Of a stretch of 64,000 nt of DNA, positions 10,022-21,821 are shown piece by piece. A program made the translations under genes and the position numbers. The stretch covers positions 17,048 through 81,047 of the forward strand of contig JAKSZP010014869.1 in the NCBI GenBank assembly GCA_022478985.1. The letters run 5' to 3'. Numbering within the stretch: the first letter of the stretch is position 1; each line of letters opens with the position of its first letter. The notes under the pieces are model-generated. The model did not search any database and was not told where the DNA came from. It worked only from the letters and a program-made list of their open reading frames with translations. This DNA comes from Massospora cicadina (lineage: Eukaryota > Entomophthoromycota > Entomophthoromycetes > Entomophthorales > Entomophthoraceae).

Positions 10022-11330
10022 ATGATGTCATATAAGGACGAAATAAGAAAAGTCTGGATAAGGCTGGCAAAAGATAACTAGAACGCCCTATACTCAGCGG
10101 ATCATCAAGAATTTACTGCCTTGGAGGCGAGAGTTGCCAAGATTGAGGAAGGGGGCAAGAATGTCATAGGTTTCAGAAATAAGTTACTTGGAAAAGTAAT
10201 GTCATTTAAGAAAAAAGAATGGGATTTGGTTCAAGAATTCTTATTACTGAAAACAGAGCATAAAGCGGATCACATTTGTTTAAGAGCATTCAGTGAAAAT
10301 ATAGAGCAGCTGATTAAGTAGGTCAAAGAGTTGAAGACTTACAAATGCAAATGCGAGCCATATGCGGCAACTGATGCTGAAGAAAGAACTCTGAGGACTC
10401 CAGTTGGAAAGATGGCTACCTTAAGAAACATGCCACCTGCCTTCACATTTATTTCAGAGATGACACCCAAAATTACTCATCAAGTGAGCCAAGTAGACGA
10501 ACCAATAGAGGTGTCTAGAGAAACCTCAGAGGAATTCAAAGTGACACCAACATTGCCTACTTTCTATTAGGATAATGCCCTTGCATTTTTCCAATTTATT
10601 GCTATGACAACGTATGAATATGAAAATTGTAAATAAAGGCTTTGACAGTGATTAATTGGCTGTATACCAATTTCAAAACCTAGTGTTTCTCATCTAGAGG
10701 GGGTTAGATGGTCATATGCTGAGCCAAGGCGGCCATTATGAAGGAATTTGGAAGCTCCATTCACATGTCATAGCGAAAGCAAGAATTTATGGCATTCAAA
10801 TCCATTTTTGATGAATCCTTATCTAACTTTGCAATTGTTTCTACCAGGAATAGCAAATCTTAGTTGGAGTGAAAGTACTGGATGATTTTGATGCCTGGAT
10901 CGCACTGTAAGCGGCCCTTTGGCCCTACCACAATTTGCATCAAATGATGTATCCCATGTTCACTATGGAGATTACTTCCTCTAAGGTGTGGACAATATGA
11001 AAGTATTGAGAGCTACCTTTAATGCCCCAAATAGAAATTTTAAATTGAATTCAGTAGAAAATTTAGATCCCAGAAGGGAATCAAGGGCGCTAAGGAGATG
11101 AATAACTGAACCATGCCAGGAAATAAACCCAAAAGCTTTAGACGGATTTTTAATAAGGAGAAAATCTATTACCAGTACAAAGGAAAAGGACATTTTGCTG
11201 TGCTTTGTAAGAAACCTAAATATCAAAATAATATAGTCCACATCAAGAGGTTGTCTGTAACTCTCTCTTCCCTGTGGGGTGGTGCAGGATGCACATTCAC
11301 ACCTCCAGGGAACTAGCCATTAAGAGAATG
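10022..11330 (+). pseudogene. Element A gag with a mutated zinc knuckle
   Basis: ATG at 10022 (MMSYKDEIRKVW). A Lys/Glu-rich helical stretch follows to about 10320, then a region to 10570, with stops at about 10079, 10321 and 10568. The capsid-like middle is in several frames to 11110. At 11113 the reading MPGNKPKSFRRIFNKEK leads to YYQYKGKGHFAVLC (about 11167-11208). This has the C-x2-C-x4-H-x4-C spacing, but the first two Cys codons are TAT and TAC, one G-to-A step from TGT and TGC. Gag would form the particle and bind the RNA. It is non-functional as it stands. Confidence 0.7.
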
Positions 11331-11339
11331 GGAAACAAG

Positions 11340-12130
11340 GCACCACGAAAGGTGCCAGTACAGAAGGGACCCAAGGCAAGGGTGTAAAGCGCGGTATACA
11401 ATATCAGGTAAGCCAGAAACAACAAAACTTGTGTGGACTCTAAAGGGGAGTCCATAATTAAGTGTAAATTGGTAGATGGCTTGAGTGCCTCTATTGGAGA
11501 GGACCTGAGTGGCCTAAAGGTGCACCAAAAATATTGTTATTTGTGATAGAATGTAGTGGCCAACGTAGTTGGAGACCTCCTCAAAGAGGTCCGCACCCAG
11601 GTTCACCCAAGGAACCATAAATAAAACGTAAAAAAATGGGAAAGTTTATTGTGAAAAGTCAACCAACAAGGGATGTTGGTCACAAAAACAATATTTAAAC
11701 ATTGTTGGGGTAATTCTGAGTCTGCCAAAGCAGTCCCAAGCACTAATTAACCATTAGTCAAACACTTCCATCTGAATTGGTAGAATACACCAAAATTGTC
11801 TTCACTTGAAAATTGATTGAAGTTGTATCCTACCTGTAAACGTAATTTTGTAAATGGAACAGGTTTAAACCCCCCTTCCCCAATCAGCCAAATCAAACTG
11901 TCTTAATTAATTTTATATCTCATCCATTTTACCGCCTGGGCCAATACAAGGGGATGGGCGTTATGCACCTCACTAGTACCATCCTGGGCATATTTACCTT
12001 GTACCCAGCGTTGGTCTAAGGTGTGCTTGAGGTCAGGGAGGCCCTGAAGTTTCACCATCTGGTCCTCCTGACGCCCAGCCTTATCCTTGGGGTTGGTGCC
12101 TTCTATCAAGTCATTTAACCATGACAGTCC
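11340..12130. other. Unresolved stretch between gag and protease of element A
   Basis: About 0.8 kb that fits neither gag nor the gag-pol linker, which resumes on the plus strand as VKESAPAKESEKGP at about 12132. The longest open stretch is antisense (11903-12154, starting MRVQTLSLGLSWLNDLIEG), with no recognisable domain. It may be a small insertion, but I found no clear duplication at its ends. Confidence 0.4.
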
Positions 12131-12631
12131 AAGTGAAAGAGTCTGCACCCGCAAAGGAGTCAGAAAAAGGGCCCACGGCTAGATGGGGTTAACAGTCTAG
12201 AGCTGCAGAAAAACTTGTTCCTCCCAATATTATGCACAGAGAAATTGACATCAGTGATCTGTTTGTGGATGAAAACGCGCAGGATCAGGTGTATCAAGTA
12301 GTCAATTTGGATGTGGATGTAGTAACAAGATCCGGGGCAAAGGGGATTGACCTCATATTTAATTAAGGAAGTTGCTTGGCCGTATGCCTGACAACTGGCG
12401 GACAAGATTTGAGCCGCAGATAATCCAGAAGATTTGACTGAGGTCAGATTAGATGAGGCAAACATTTCAATCCCCCTTAGTGCGATCAAGGAATCATTCC
12501 CTAATTTATTGGCGCAAATAATTTACACCCTCAATTTAACTAATAATGCCACTATACACTCAGTAAATACTATTTTAAAATACTCTGAGTGTAATTATAT
12601 AGATAGGCTAGTGAATTGAGTATGGGAGAGG

Positions 12632-12990
12632 GCCACGGTTGACAGTGGAGCGCCCATTAATATTTTTCAACCAAGTTGGTGAATAGGATGAAGATCTCAC
12701 CTGATTTGGAACACAAGAAAGAATATGGGACAGCCAGGCTGGATATCACCATCTCATGTGGAGTGTATAGTGCTCTACCATTTTGATTCAGATCCTTGGT
12801 GGTATATGCTCCAGCAATAGTTTTGGCCAACCAAAACTATGATATTCTAATCAGGATGGAATTTTAACGAAAATATGGGTTGGATGTAAATATGATGATA
12901 ATACATTGACCATATTGGGTCAAAAATTACCATTGGTTTATCAGAAGGATGGGGAAGCTCCCCTGAGTAGGAAAATAACTTCATCAACCT
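12632..12990 (+). pseudogene. Element A aspartic protease
   Basis: Retropepsin-type protease that matures Gag-Pol. ATVDSGAPINIF begins at 12632, with the catalytic Asp codon GAC at 12641-12643 in DSGA. The rest of the domain is spread over frames, with GYA.PFxFRSLVVYAPAIV-like and NYDILI-like remnants to about 12870, and then GQKLPLV. The active site is intact but the reading frame is not. It sits between the acidic gag-pol linker (DISDLFVDENAQ, about 12250) and RT, the usual Gypsy place. Confidence 0.65.
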
Positions 12991-13559
12991 GATATACAAT
13001 GACATTATTGTCCTGATTTGATACCAACTAGTTGGCCAAAAGTGATGAGAGTTGCCAATAGAAATCCTAGAAAAATTGGGGAATTCCGCTGAAGATCAAG
13101 AATGCGATAACCATACTGCTGTGATAATAGATAATAGTCAACACGGGGTTAACATTAGAGGTACCAGAGCTTTTGTATGGGAAAGTCAGAAGCCCCTGGA
13201 AGAAGTCCAGAATAGAGCATTGGGTGGCTCCTGGAATAATTATGCTGGGCCATGGAGAAATTCGAGTTCACCTGACTAATTTAAGCAAAAAACTGATGAA
13301 GATTGAGAAGAAACAGATCATTGCACTTGTTCACCTAATCCCAATGGCTGCATTGAGAAAATTCCATAATTTTGGGACCCTTGATAGATGGGATTACCAG
13401 CAAGGAAAACGAAGATTGTCAATCTAATGGACAATCAAAAGCAACTCGCTGATCTGACGAACAGACAGCAGGAGGAGGAGCTCTAATTTTTTGACTTTAT
13501 TGGGAAGTATTCCCCATGAAAATCATGATTTGGGATGCATGAGAGATGTGATCCACAAG

Positions 13560-14960
13560 GTCGATACTGGGGAAAATTTATCAATTAGGATGAGACTGAT
13601 TTGATGGTCAAAGGTGACTGAAGCGGTAGTAGAGGAAGAAATCAGCAAACTAGTGAATCATGGGTTTCTAGTTCCGTAGTCTAGTCCCTGGGTGAGCCAA
13701 TTCTTATCATTATGAATAAGGATGGCTTTAATCAGGTGATGATCAATTATCAGAAGCTGAATAAAATTATGAAGAAGGATTTGTACCCACTACCTAGAAT
13801 TAATGATGTATCAGATCAATAGGGAGAAATGAAGTATCTCTTCATGATAGATTTAATATCGAGATATTGGAAAATTGATTTTCTAAGATAAGACTAAGAG
13901 AAATTCACGATTATTACTACGCAGGGGTTTTATCAGCTGACGAGGATGCCCCATGGTCTATGCAATGCGCCTGTGAGGTTCCAGAGGGCCATGAAGTTTT
14001 AATAAATGAATTGAAGTTGTCATGCGTCCTGGTGTACTTGGATGATATAATTGTGTTTAGTAGAACGTTTACTGACCATTTGCTCCACTTAGAGTAAGTG
14101 TTTAAGAAACTATCTGCGGCCAACCTGAATATTAAGCTGATGAAGTTTCACTTCTTCAAGAAAGGGTTAGAAAATCTGTGATTCATAATTAACTCTAGTA
14201 TACTGCAGCCACAAGCCCAGAAGATCAAAGCCATAGAGTGAACGGCTGTGCTGAAGAGTGTCCAAGATATCTAAGTGTTCCATGGAATGTTCAGATACTA
14301 TAGAAGATTCATTTTGGGATTTTGCAAGAATCGCCAAGCACCTCTTCCATTTGTTGAAGGATCCAAAAAAATCCGTTTGGAATGAAGAATCCCAGAGATC
14401 CTTCAATGAGTTATGTCAGTACTTAATAGATTCTCCAATTTTGAAATCTCTAAATTAATATCAAGAATCTATAATAAAAACTGATGATTCATTGATGGTT
14501 ATTGGAGCCATATTGAGACAACTAGTTGAACATAGGGATGAACATCTGTGGCTATGTGAGCTGGACACTCTCAGCCGCTGAGAGGAATTACACAGTAACT
14601 GAGTGTGAATGACTTGCAGTCATTTACGCCTGTAAATGGTTTCAGGGTATATCCATGGAATGCACTTCAAAATGGTGACAGACCATTACTCTTTGCATTC
14701 ACTGCACAATTTATATGAATGAAAGGATAACTGTCTCAATGAGCACTAAAGCTGAAGCTTATATTTTTATGAGATAGTACATCGAGATGGGGCTTCTCAT
14801 CAGAATGCAGATGGCTTATTGTGTTACCTATGGTCCAGGTGGTATACCAGCAGGAGGATGAGCTATTCCAGAGACTGGTTGATGGAGAAATTAGGAACAA
14901 GCCCCAAGAAATCTAAGGCGAACTTCAAAAAGCGATGAAAAACACTGAGATCATGGATGG
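13560..14960 (+). pseudogene. Element A reverse transcriptase and RNase H (N-terminal part of pol)
   Basis: RT copies the element RNA; RNase H removes the template. Visible in order: VVEEEISKLVNHGFLVP (about 13625), the NKDG and YQKLN region (13715-13765), MPHGLCNAPVRFQRAM (13947-13995), the catalytic YLDDI at 14035-14049 (intact), and FRYYRRFILGF (14290). RNase H follows: TDDSLMVIGAILRQL (14480), FKMVTDHYSLH (14670) and HQNADGLL (14800). Several stops and frame changes are present. At 14965 the gene is broken by element B; the reading ...MDGK continues at 22505 as FQDVQWEEI. Confidence 0.75.
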
Positions 14961-14965
14961 CAAGT

Positions 14966-15577
14966 GTTGTGAATTCAGTAATACCCTATATATCCGCTGA
15001 AGAATTTTTGCACAGGGTTACAGCCACTGAGCAATTAGAACAGATGATATGAATATTGTTGATTCATTGGAACTCTCATGAATAAACAATTTATAATAAA
15101 AATGGTGCAATTCCCCCAACAACTATTCCTTTATTATAATCTAATAATCTCAGCGGATCTCCTCTAGTCCGCCCTCTCACTTCCTTTTCTATTAACACTA
15201 AAAACCTCCTCCTCCTCAATATTTTAATCTCACTGATATCTCAGAGACCTAAGTCAGTACCAACCCTTTTGCTTAGTTTATTTATTCCGCCAAATTCTCA
15301 TTGTTTTTGTTTTTTAATTCTTCAACTCTTTATTACCCTGATCAAGGTGATATAAATTATCTTAATCGAATGTCAATATCGCATTATCACCTTTATTTTG
15401 AAGGTGATCTGATAATGACCCATTATAACCCAATATCACCTCATTCTAAGGCGCTTGAAAAGTTTCAGCTTCGAATCATCCTCATCAGATTGTGCCCATT
15501 GAATCTTCAGCGGAATTCCTCCAATGATCCGTTGGTCATAATTGTGGCTTGTTGTCAAGTCATATAGATTTGCGACA
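14966..15577 (-). repeat. 3' LTR of element B
   Basis: About 612 bp. It aligns with 21822-22438, sharing ATACCCTATATATCCGCT near one end and TCAGCGGATCTCCTCTAGTC in the middle, with scattered transitions. Confidence 0.85.
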
Positions 15578-15593
15578 TTATCCCCCCTTGACT
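15578..15593 (-). other. Polypurine tract of element B
   Basis: Minus strand TCAAGGGGGGATAA ends directly at the 3' LTR start (TGTCGC). Such a purine run primes plus-strand synthesis in LTR elements. Confidence 0.7.
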
Positions 15594-15604
15594 TGATGAT
15601 AAGA

Positions 15605-16808
15605 TGTACACTTTTTCCTCAGCACAATGTGAACCATCACGCTCCAACAGCCACGGGTCCATGACTTCATTTCTTCTTCCATTTATGGCTTGGCACAGAG
15701 TAGCTTGACCCAGGCCACATCTCTCTCACCCAGTTCCCCCTTCCCCCAGCTGATGAGGATGAGGCTGACATGGATCTTATGGAGTTCTGACCCAGGAAAA
15801 GCTCCTTCCCAAATTCGTCAGCTATTTGGCTTCCTGGCGCGCCCCCTTTGTGGACAATGTGGCCCAGCTACGCTGGGGAGGGGAGCAGAGCTGAGGGCCT
15901 TCATTTAATGAAGTGGCCCAGCTCCTGGAGAGCAGCTTCAGTCATCTAGTGCTCCCAACTCCTGCCCAGCCTCATCCTGCAGCTATTTCTGTTCAGCAGA
16001 TGCTGTGCTTCATAAAGTGGGTGATAGCCAGCTAGTTGGGGTCCTTTCCCCGCTCTCCTACCCACTTCCAGTCCCTGAGGGTGAACTTCTGTAACAACTG
16101 GCTAGCTCGCCTTCGATCTGGGGTCACCTCAGCATTCACTGCCCTCAGCGCCAACAATCTGTTCAGTACCTTCCCAACATGGCGCTCCTAGGTAACATAA
16201 ATTTTCATCCTGCAACCACTTTAGGATCAGGGATAGAGCTGCACTGGACAGCCCTTGAGTGGGCCCATAAAGCATCATTCACGGCAGCCGCTCCTTTTCT
16301 GATGGCTTACCCAAGCATGAGGACTTCCTTGTAGATTGCCTAGTGCTGGGTGCAGCATTATTCCCTCGAGCTGGGACTTACCTACTTACTCACCAGCCCT
16401 TACAACTTTGACCCTTCTGCTTGATTGCTTGTTGATCTCCCAAGACCATCAATGCATGTGGTTGAAGGCTATGATCCTAGTGGGGCAATAAAAGGTTTGA
16501 CTCAATCAACCAGATGAGCTCTCACCACTTCACCTTTTGCCATGGAATCTAGTCCATCCTCCTCTTCCAGCTCCGCCGCATTGACCTCCCCTCTGCAGGC
16601 TAGTGCAATGGTCCCTGAGTGGACGCCAACACCCTCGCTCTTTCCATGGCAGCCTTCACCTCCACTTTAACCTGAGAACGGTTCATTGAATCCACGGCAC
16701 CCTCATAGTGGTGCGAGAAAAACGAGGGTCCTGTCAGTCAAAACAAAAGGAGCACGCAAGAAACTGAAAAAGGCGAAAAGACAAAGTCAACAAAGCAAAA
16801 TACCTTAA
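15605..16808 (+). pseudogene. GC-rich antisense coding relic of unknown origin inside element B
   Basis: A block of about 1.2 kb between the integrase and polypurine tract of B, GC-richer than its surroundings. It reads as protein on the plus strand, antisense to B. One frame is open with a single stop from about 15790 to 16190 (PKFVSYLASWRAPFVDNVAQ ... LRVNFCNNWLARLRSGV). The next frame continues from about 16195 (GIELHWTALEWAHKASFTAA, then VVEGYDPSGAIKG), a Ser/Pro-rich stretch, and a basic tail (KGARKKLKKAKRQSQQSK) before a stop at about 16808. I recognise no family. It could be a captured gene, an accessory gene of the B family, or a third element. Confidence 0.5.
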
Positions 16809-16891
16809 GCAGCAACCCTAAATAAACAGTTAAACACACATGAGATACATGGTTCAATTTTCTCTCTCTTTTTTTCTTTTTTGGAGAGGCT

Positions 16892-17760
16892 CTATTGCTG
16901 CTTATATGGCTGAAGGAAATTCGTGTGAACTCGATTTATAATCTGAATGCTCGCAGGGTCCTTGATAGTATAAGTGGCAACATCCATTTTTTCTATTATC
17001 TCAGATGGCCCAATCCAAATATTTGCGAGCTGGTGCTTCCCCAAGTCCATGCTTATCATGGAATAGTACCATTTCTCCATCTTTGAACTGTGCTAGGCCA
17101 CTCCGCCATACCTGATTAGCAGCCTGGTTTTTAACATTATTGGCTAAGCTGAACAAGTATGATTTGGTTTGTAATCTAATCTGCGTATTCATTAGGGTGG
17201 TTGGATAGCATTTAAGATCCATTCCTCCGGTGTCCTCTACACAGGCATATAGATGTGCAGGCAGGGCCGGGGTTCCATCCATAAAGCAATTGGATGGGGT
17301 TTTTCTCCAAGGGGGAATGATAGCTAATTTTTAGCTGAACACTGCAGTAGAAAGGAGGGTACTCCAATTGGAGGGCCTATCTGTAACCAACTTCCACAGT
17401 AATTTCACCAGAGTCCCATTAACCCATTCAACCATTCCATTGGGCTTGAAGTGATATGGGGTTGTTAGAACCCTGCGGATGACCATCATTATATTGAGCT
17501 TGGGAAGGATGTGAAAAGTAACATAAGTGCTGTTATTGGTAAGGATAAACTGTGGGAAGCTGTGACGCAGTATGATAAATTCCATTATAAAATTAGCCAC
17601 AGTAACCGCCTCCAGATCCTGAATGGGCCGCACCTCAACTCACCTGGTCAAGTGGTCAATTGCCACCAGGATATAATTAGAACGCTTAGCTCCAGTTGGC
17701 AGAAGTACCATGACATTGATAGAAATTGTATGCCAAGCAAAATGAGGTTTTACTAAAAGG
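16892..17760 (-). pseudogene. Element B integrase (catalytic core and C-terminus)
   Basis: Integrase joins the cDNA to the genome. FPQFILTNNSTYVTFH (near 17540) is the second catalytic block; TDNG has become TNNS, losing the Asp. YHFKPNGMVEWVNGTL (near 17430) keeps the catalytic Glu. Downstream, MVLFHDKHGLGEAPARKYL and IWIGPSEIIEKMDVATYTI (about 16960-17030) form the GPY/F-type C-terminal module. It ends TNFLQPYKQQ at 16892. At least two frames are used. No chromodomain was recognised after it. Confidence 0.75.
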
Positions 17761-18023
17761 CATGAAGTCTTCTGGCAGAACGGTTTCTCCACCTGGCACT
17801 GATGGCACCAGATAGGGTCTCAAGCACATCAAACTTCATGTTTTCCCAAAGATACCACGGCCTCAACAATTTAAGAATCTTTGGACTCTACCATGGCCAA
17901 CTGCTTGGTGTGCTCTCATAACAATATTTTCTCTGGTGGAAGGTCTGGGGATTTTCACTATAGTGTCCCCTATCCGCTTAAACAATTCCCCATTTTTATG
18001 AAACGTATTGGCCCTGATTCTGG

Positions 18024-19395
18024 CTAGTAACTTGGTAAGTTGAGGCGGTTCATAGTTATACTTTCCGTGAGCATTTTATTATACATTAGTTCACTTAAAT
18101 CCGCCATAACTGCAATTGTTGGCAATCTTGATAAGCAGTCGGCATTTTGGTTTTTTATTCCTGGTATGTGGAGGATTTCAAAGCCATAAGCCTGCAGCTT
18201 AAGAGCCCATCGGGCTAGCCGCCTCTCATAATCTCTTAGATTCTGCAACCAGTGCAATGATGCATGATCTGTTACAACCTTAAACTTCACTCCGTGTAAG
18301 TATACTCAAAACTGCTCATACGCGTAAATCACCGCTAATCACTCCCACTCAGATACAGTGTAATAACTCAATGGCAATTCAAGCTACAACTACAATATGC
18401 ACAAGGTGCTCCTCCCCTTCATCGTCCTTCTGAGACAGGACCTCTCCAACAGCAGAAAGCGATGCATCTATCTGCACAATAAATTCCTTATTGATATTAG
18501 GGTAGCACAACATGGGTGCAGTGATTAGCGCCATTCAAAGTGTATCAAAGGCGCATTGGCGCCGTTCTGTCCATTCAAACATGGTATCCTTCTTTAGTAG
18601 CTCAAACAGCGGACCTCCAATGAAACTAAAATTGGGTATGAGGCGTTGGTAATAACCCACCATTCCCAAAAACACCTGAATGTCCCGCTTCCTAGATAGC
18701 ATAGTCATCTTCTGGATAGCCTCCACTTTGGCTGGTTTGGTCTTAGCCCAGTTGCATCCACCACAAAACCGAGGTACTCCAGCTGATCCTTGAAATGTGC
18801 CATTTTCAGGGCTTGATATTGATAATGGCCTCAGCCAGTTGGAAAAATACCTCTTCTAAATGGGTGAGGTGCTCAGTGAACATGTGTGAGAAGATGCTGA
18901 TATCGTCAAGGTACACAAGTACACATGACAGCTTCAGGTCACCCAGAATGGTGTCCGTTGCTCGTTGGAACGTAGCTGGGGCATTACACAGCCCTTGCGG
19001 CATACAAGTAGGTTGTAAAGGCCTTTGGATGTAATTACGGTGCATTTATCTTGTTCCACCGTGGGCAACTCAAATTTTTTAAAAACTGGACATCAAGTCC
19101 ATTGCTGAGTTCTAGAAAGCTCCACCTTGGATTCCAGCACATCATCAATCCTTGGTAGAGGTTATAAATCTTTATTGGTGATACTATTGAGCTTCTGTAG
19201 TTGATTAATACATGGTTAGTGCCATCCTTCTTTTTTACAATCAGAACAGGCAAAGCCAACGGACTCTTAGATGGTTTGAGTATCCCCTGCTTTAGAAGCT
19301 TGTCAATTTCTTCAGCGACGACTTCTTCAGCTTCCCTCAATTGGTGGATTGACTGAGACCTGATGAGGGGATGATCCCCAGTGCCAGCCAATGAA
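18024..19395 (-). pseudogene. Element B reverse transcriptase and RNase H
   Basis: Order on the minus strand: EEIDKLLKQGILKPSKSPLA and VKKKDGTNHVLINYR (about 19200-19330), then MPQGLCNAPATFQRATDTIL (about 18950-19010), catalytic YLDDI at 18899-18913 (intact), FLGMVGYYQRLIPNFSFI (about 18610-18680). RNase H ends with FKVVTDHASLHWLQNL and KNQNADCLSRLP (18105-18290). The gene is divided among five or so frames, but each block is clear. It follows the protease region of the same element. Confidence 0.82.
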
Positions 19396-19452
19396 CAACC
19401 CCCAAGTGCACCCTAAATCATGATTGTTGACAGCAAAAATCTCTTTGTATTT

Positions 19453-20863
19453 TTAAAATAAAGCTTCCCCCTGATCCTTCTGGTCTTCCAATAGCCTCAT
19501 TAAATTCTCCTGTGGTACAACCACCATTACACTGAGGTGCAGTTCGATGGGTAGACCAAATTCATCCAGAGACCTGAACTCGTGAGCCTGGGTGACTTCC
19601 CCAAATAGGTTTAAATCTAAAACACTACAATCTTGTGCTGGCAGATTTGAATTGGTACATTCTGAAGATTTTTTAACAATATCTTGATCTCCCCATGTCC
19701 CAAAATTATATTCCTGAGCCATTTGGGGCTCAAGCCACAATTGCTGATAAGGCTCATTGATCTTCCCATAGAGCCCAGAAGGAACTTCAACTTCTAACTC
19801 GGTGTTTATTATTACTAGATGTCCAGAGGGGATGGAGAAAAACCCAGTGGCTCTAAGCGGTAGCTCTTGTATTCATATATTTGATGAGGAAGGTCCCAAT
19901 TCTTGCCTTTTAAAAAAATGATAGCATACCAGAATTACCACATCACTATAGGCAAGGTTGATCTGTCCCATATGCACTGAGCCCTTCGGCACTCCACTGG
20001 AGGTAGATTAGATTGTGATCTGCTGTCCCAAAATTGAAAAAGTCTCTCCCATCATGTCAATGACAGCCCCATAGTGTCGCATAAAAGCAGTCCCAATCAA
20101 TAGATCGTAAATGCTATTTGGTAATACTACCACTGGAGCCATAACAACAACAGATTTAAACTGCATGGGAAGCGCGCTGTATGCTCCCTCAGAGACCGTG
20201 GTTTCTTCTCCAGCAGTCCAATACACCATCTGTGATCTATATTAGGTTTAAAGTCAACTTCGCCACTAACTTAGTGGAGACAATGTTAATGAGAGCGCCC
20301 ATATCAATTATAGATCGTACTCAGGTTTTGGCTACCACAATGTCACAGTAAGTGTTCTTGAGTAAGATGAATGTCAGTTATCACTACTTGTACATTCAGC
20401 GGTTCACGTTTTCCCAAGAAACTTATAATACCTGCACCGACTTTAGGGTACAATGATACAATAGCGTCCACTGGGAGGGCAACCTCTACTCCTCTCAGGG
20501 ACAGCGTATCTGCAAACGGGTCAAGCTTGTTTGATTGACTTTAATCAAACATTTGACAAGCGTAAGGATTTGGTCGCTCCAGAGATCCTTTGTCCACCGT
20601 TTCTTTGGCTTGTACTTGAGTCAACACAATTAAACTCCAACCAGTTACTGATAGAGGAATGTATCTTTATATTGGGAGGCTTCTGTTTCATTTAATGCAG
20701 TAGATTCTGGTGGGACGTTTGAATTTGAGATAGCGGAGGTAGAGAGTCCTGTCTCTACTCCGCTCTGACTTTTCCCTGATATCATTGATACTGCTTTACT
20801 TAAGGGATCCATTGATTGGGGAACCACCATCCCAGATGCCCAAGGCGACCACAATTGAAACAA
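19453..20863 (-). pseudogene. Element B gag C-terminus and protease
   Basis: Near 20815-20860 the minus strand reads NCFNCGRLGHLGWWF, a CCHC knuckle whose last Cys is Phe. The protease follows at about 20250-20310 as SIIDMGALINIVSTKLVAKL; DSGA appears as DMGA. Then VLPNSIYDLLIGTAFMRHYG (about 20080-20130) and GETFSILGQQITI are the flap and C-terminal blocks typical of Gypsy proteases. A linker rich in acidic residues runs to RT. Many stops. Confidence 0.65.
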
Positions 20864-21821
20864 TTTACCCCATAGGGCCTGCGTCTGTGCTTAATATAAC
20901 TTACTCAAAGCGGACCACATGGAAGGTTGACCTGAAGATGATCAGCGTAAACAGGGACAAGTTGGTAGAACGCCTGCTGCTGGTCAGCATATTTAGGGCT
21001 AAAGTGATAGCTGCCCAATTGTTAATTGACAGTTATGGAGCAGTCGTTAAACTGTAATGGATAACCTGGTGGAACCTGCACCAACTGGTTGAATGTCCCC
21101 TCATGATTAGGGTTGACAACAGTGATAGTGTGAATCTGCTTGATATTGGGTGGAGGGAAGTTACAGATAAATGACATACAAAATGAACAAGTTTAAGAAG
21201 TGGTATGTCGTCCTCCAACAACGGGGCCTTGACATTGTAAAGCTTGGGGTATAGCTTCACCGCAGAGGACACTGCAATGCACACGTTGACTTTGGATAAA
21301 ACTCATGCCCCAATCAACACGTGAGTTTCTGTTGTAAATCACTCAGCAAATGCAGTTAGGATCTCATTATGCTGAAACCCAATGGTCAAGAACTTGGCCT
21401 TCCACTGCAACATCTTTGCAGTTCTGCTGAACAACCGCAGCACTGTCTCCTTGACTTCTCTGTTTGTAATGGAACTGCCTAAATGGTAACAGATGACTTG
21501 ATTAGCGCTCCACATCCAAAGTAAAGATCAACAGTTTTGTCCTCTGGCGATATGAGGTTCCTCCAACTATAAACTCAGATTGCCTAAAAACCCATGAATA
21601 TTTCCACGATCAAATTGAGGCAGCTTATCACTGAAAACCCCTTGGAGCAGCACATTTTATCTTTTGAGCACCGCGTTCAATGCAAGTTTCAACTCCACAT
21701 ATGAAAATGGCCCAGCATGTCGTGCAGATTCTGTATCAAAGCAACCTGGATATGTTATAGCTGGCGACTGAGTTTTTATCATTTGGTAATTGATAGATGA
21801 GCCCCCATTAATGAGCACCAC
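20864..21821 (-). pseudogene. Element B leader and gag N-terminal region, decayed
   Basis: No frame longer than about 85 codons. On the minus strand it contains the capsid part of gag, broken by stops, and begins directly after the 5' LTR with GTGGTGCTCATTAATGG, the likely primer site. Nothing else can be assigned. Confidence 0.45.
21801..21821 (-). other. Probable primer-binding site of element B
   Basis: Minus strand GTGGTGCTCATTAATGG directly follows the 5' LTR end. The same start (GTGGTGCTCA) follows the position expected for the LTR end of element C near 28604-28625. Confidence 0.55.
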
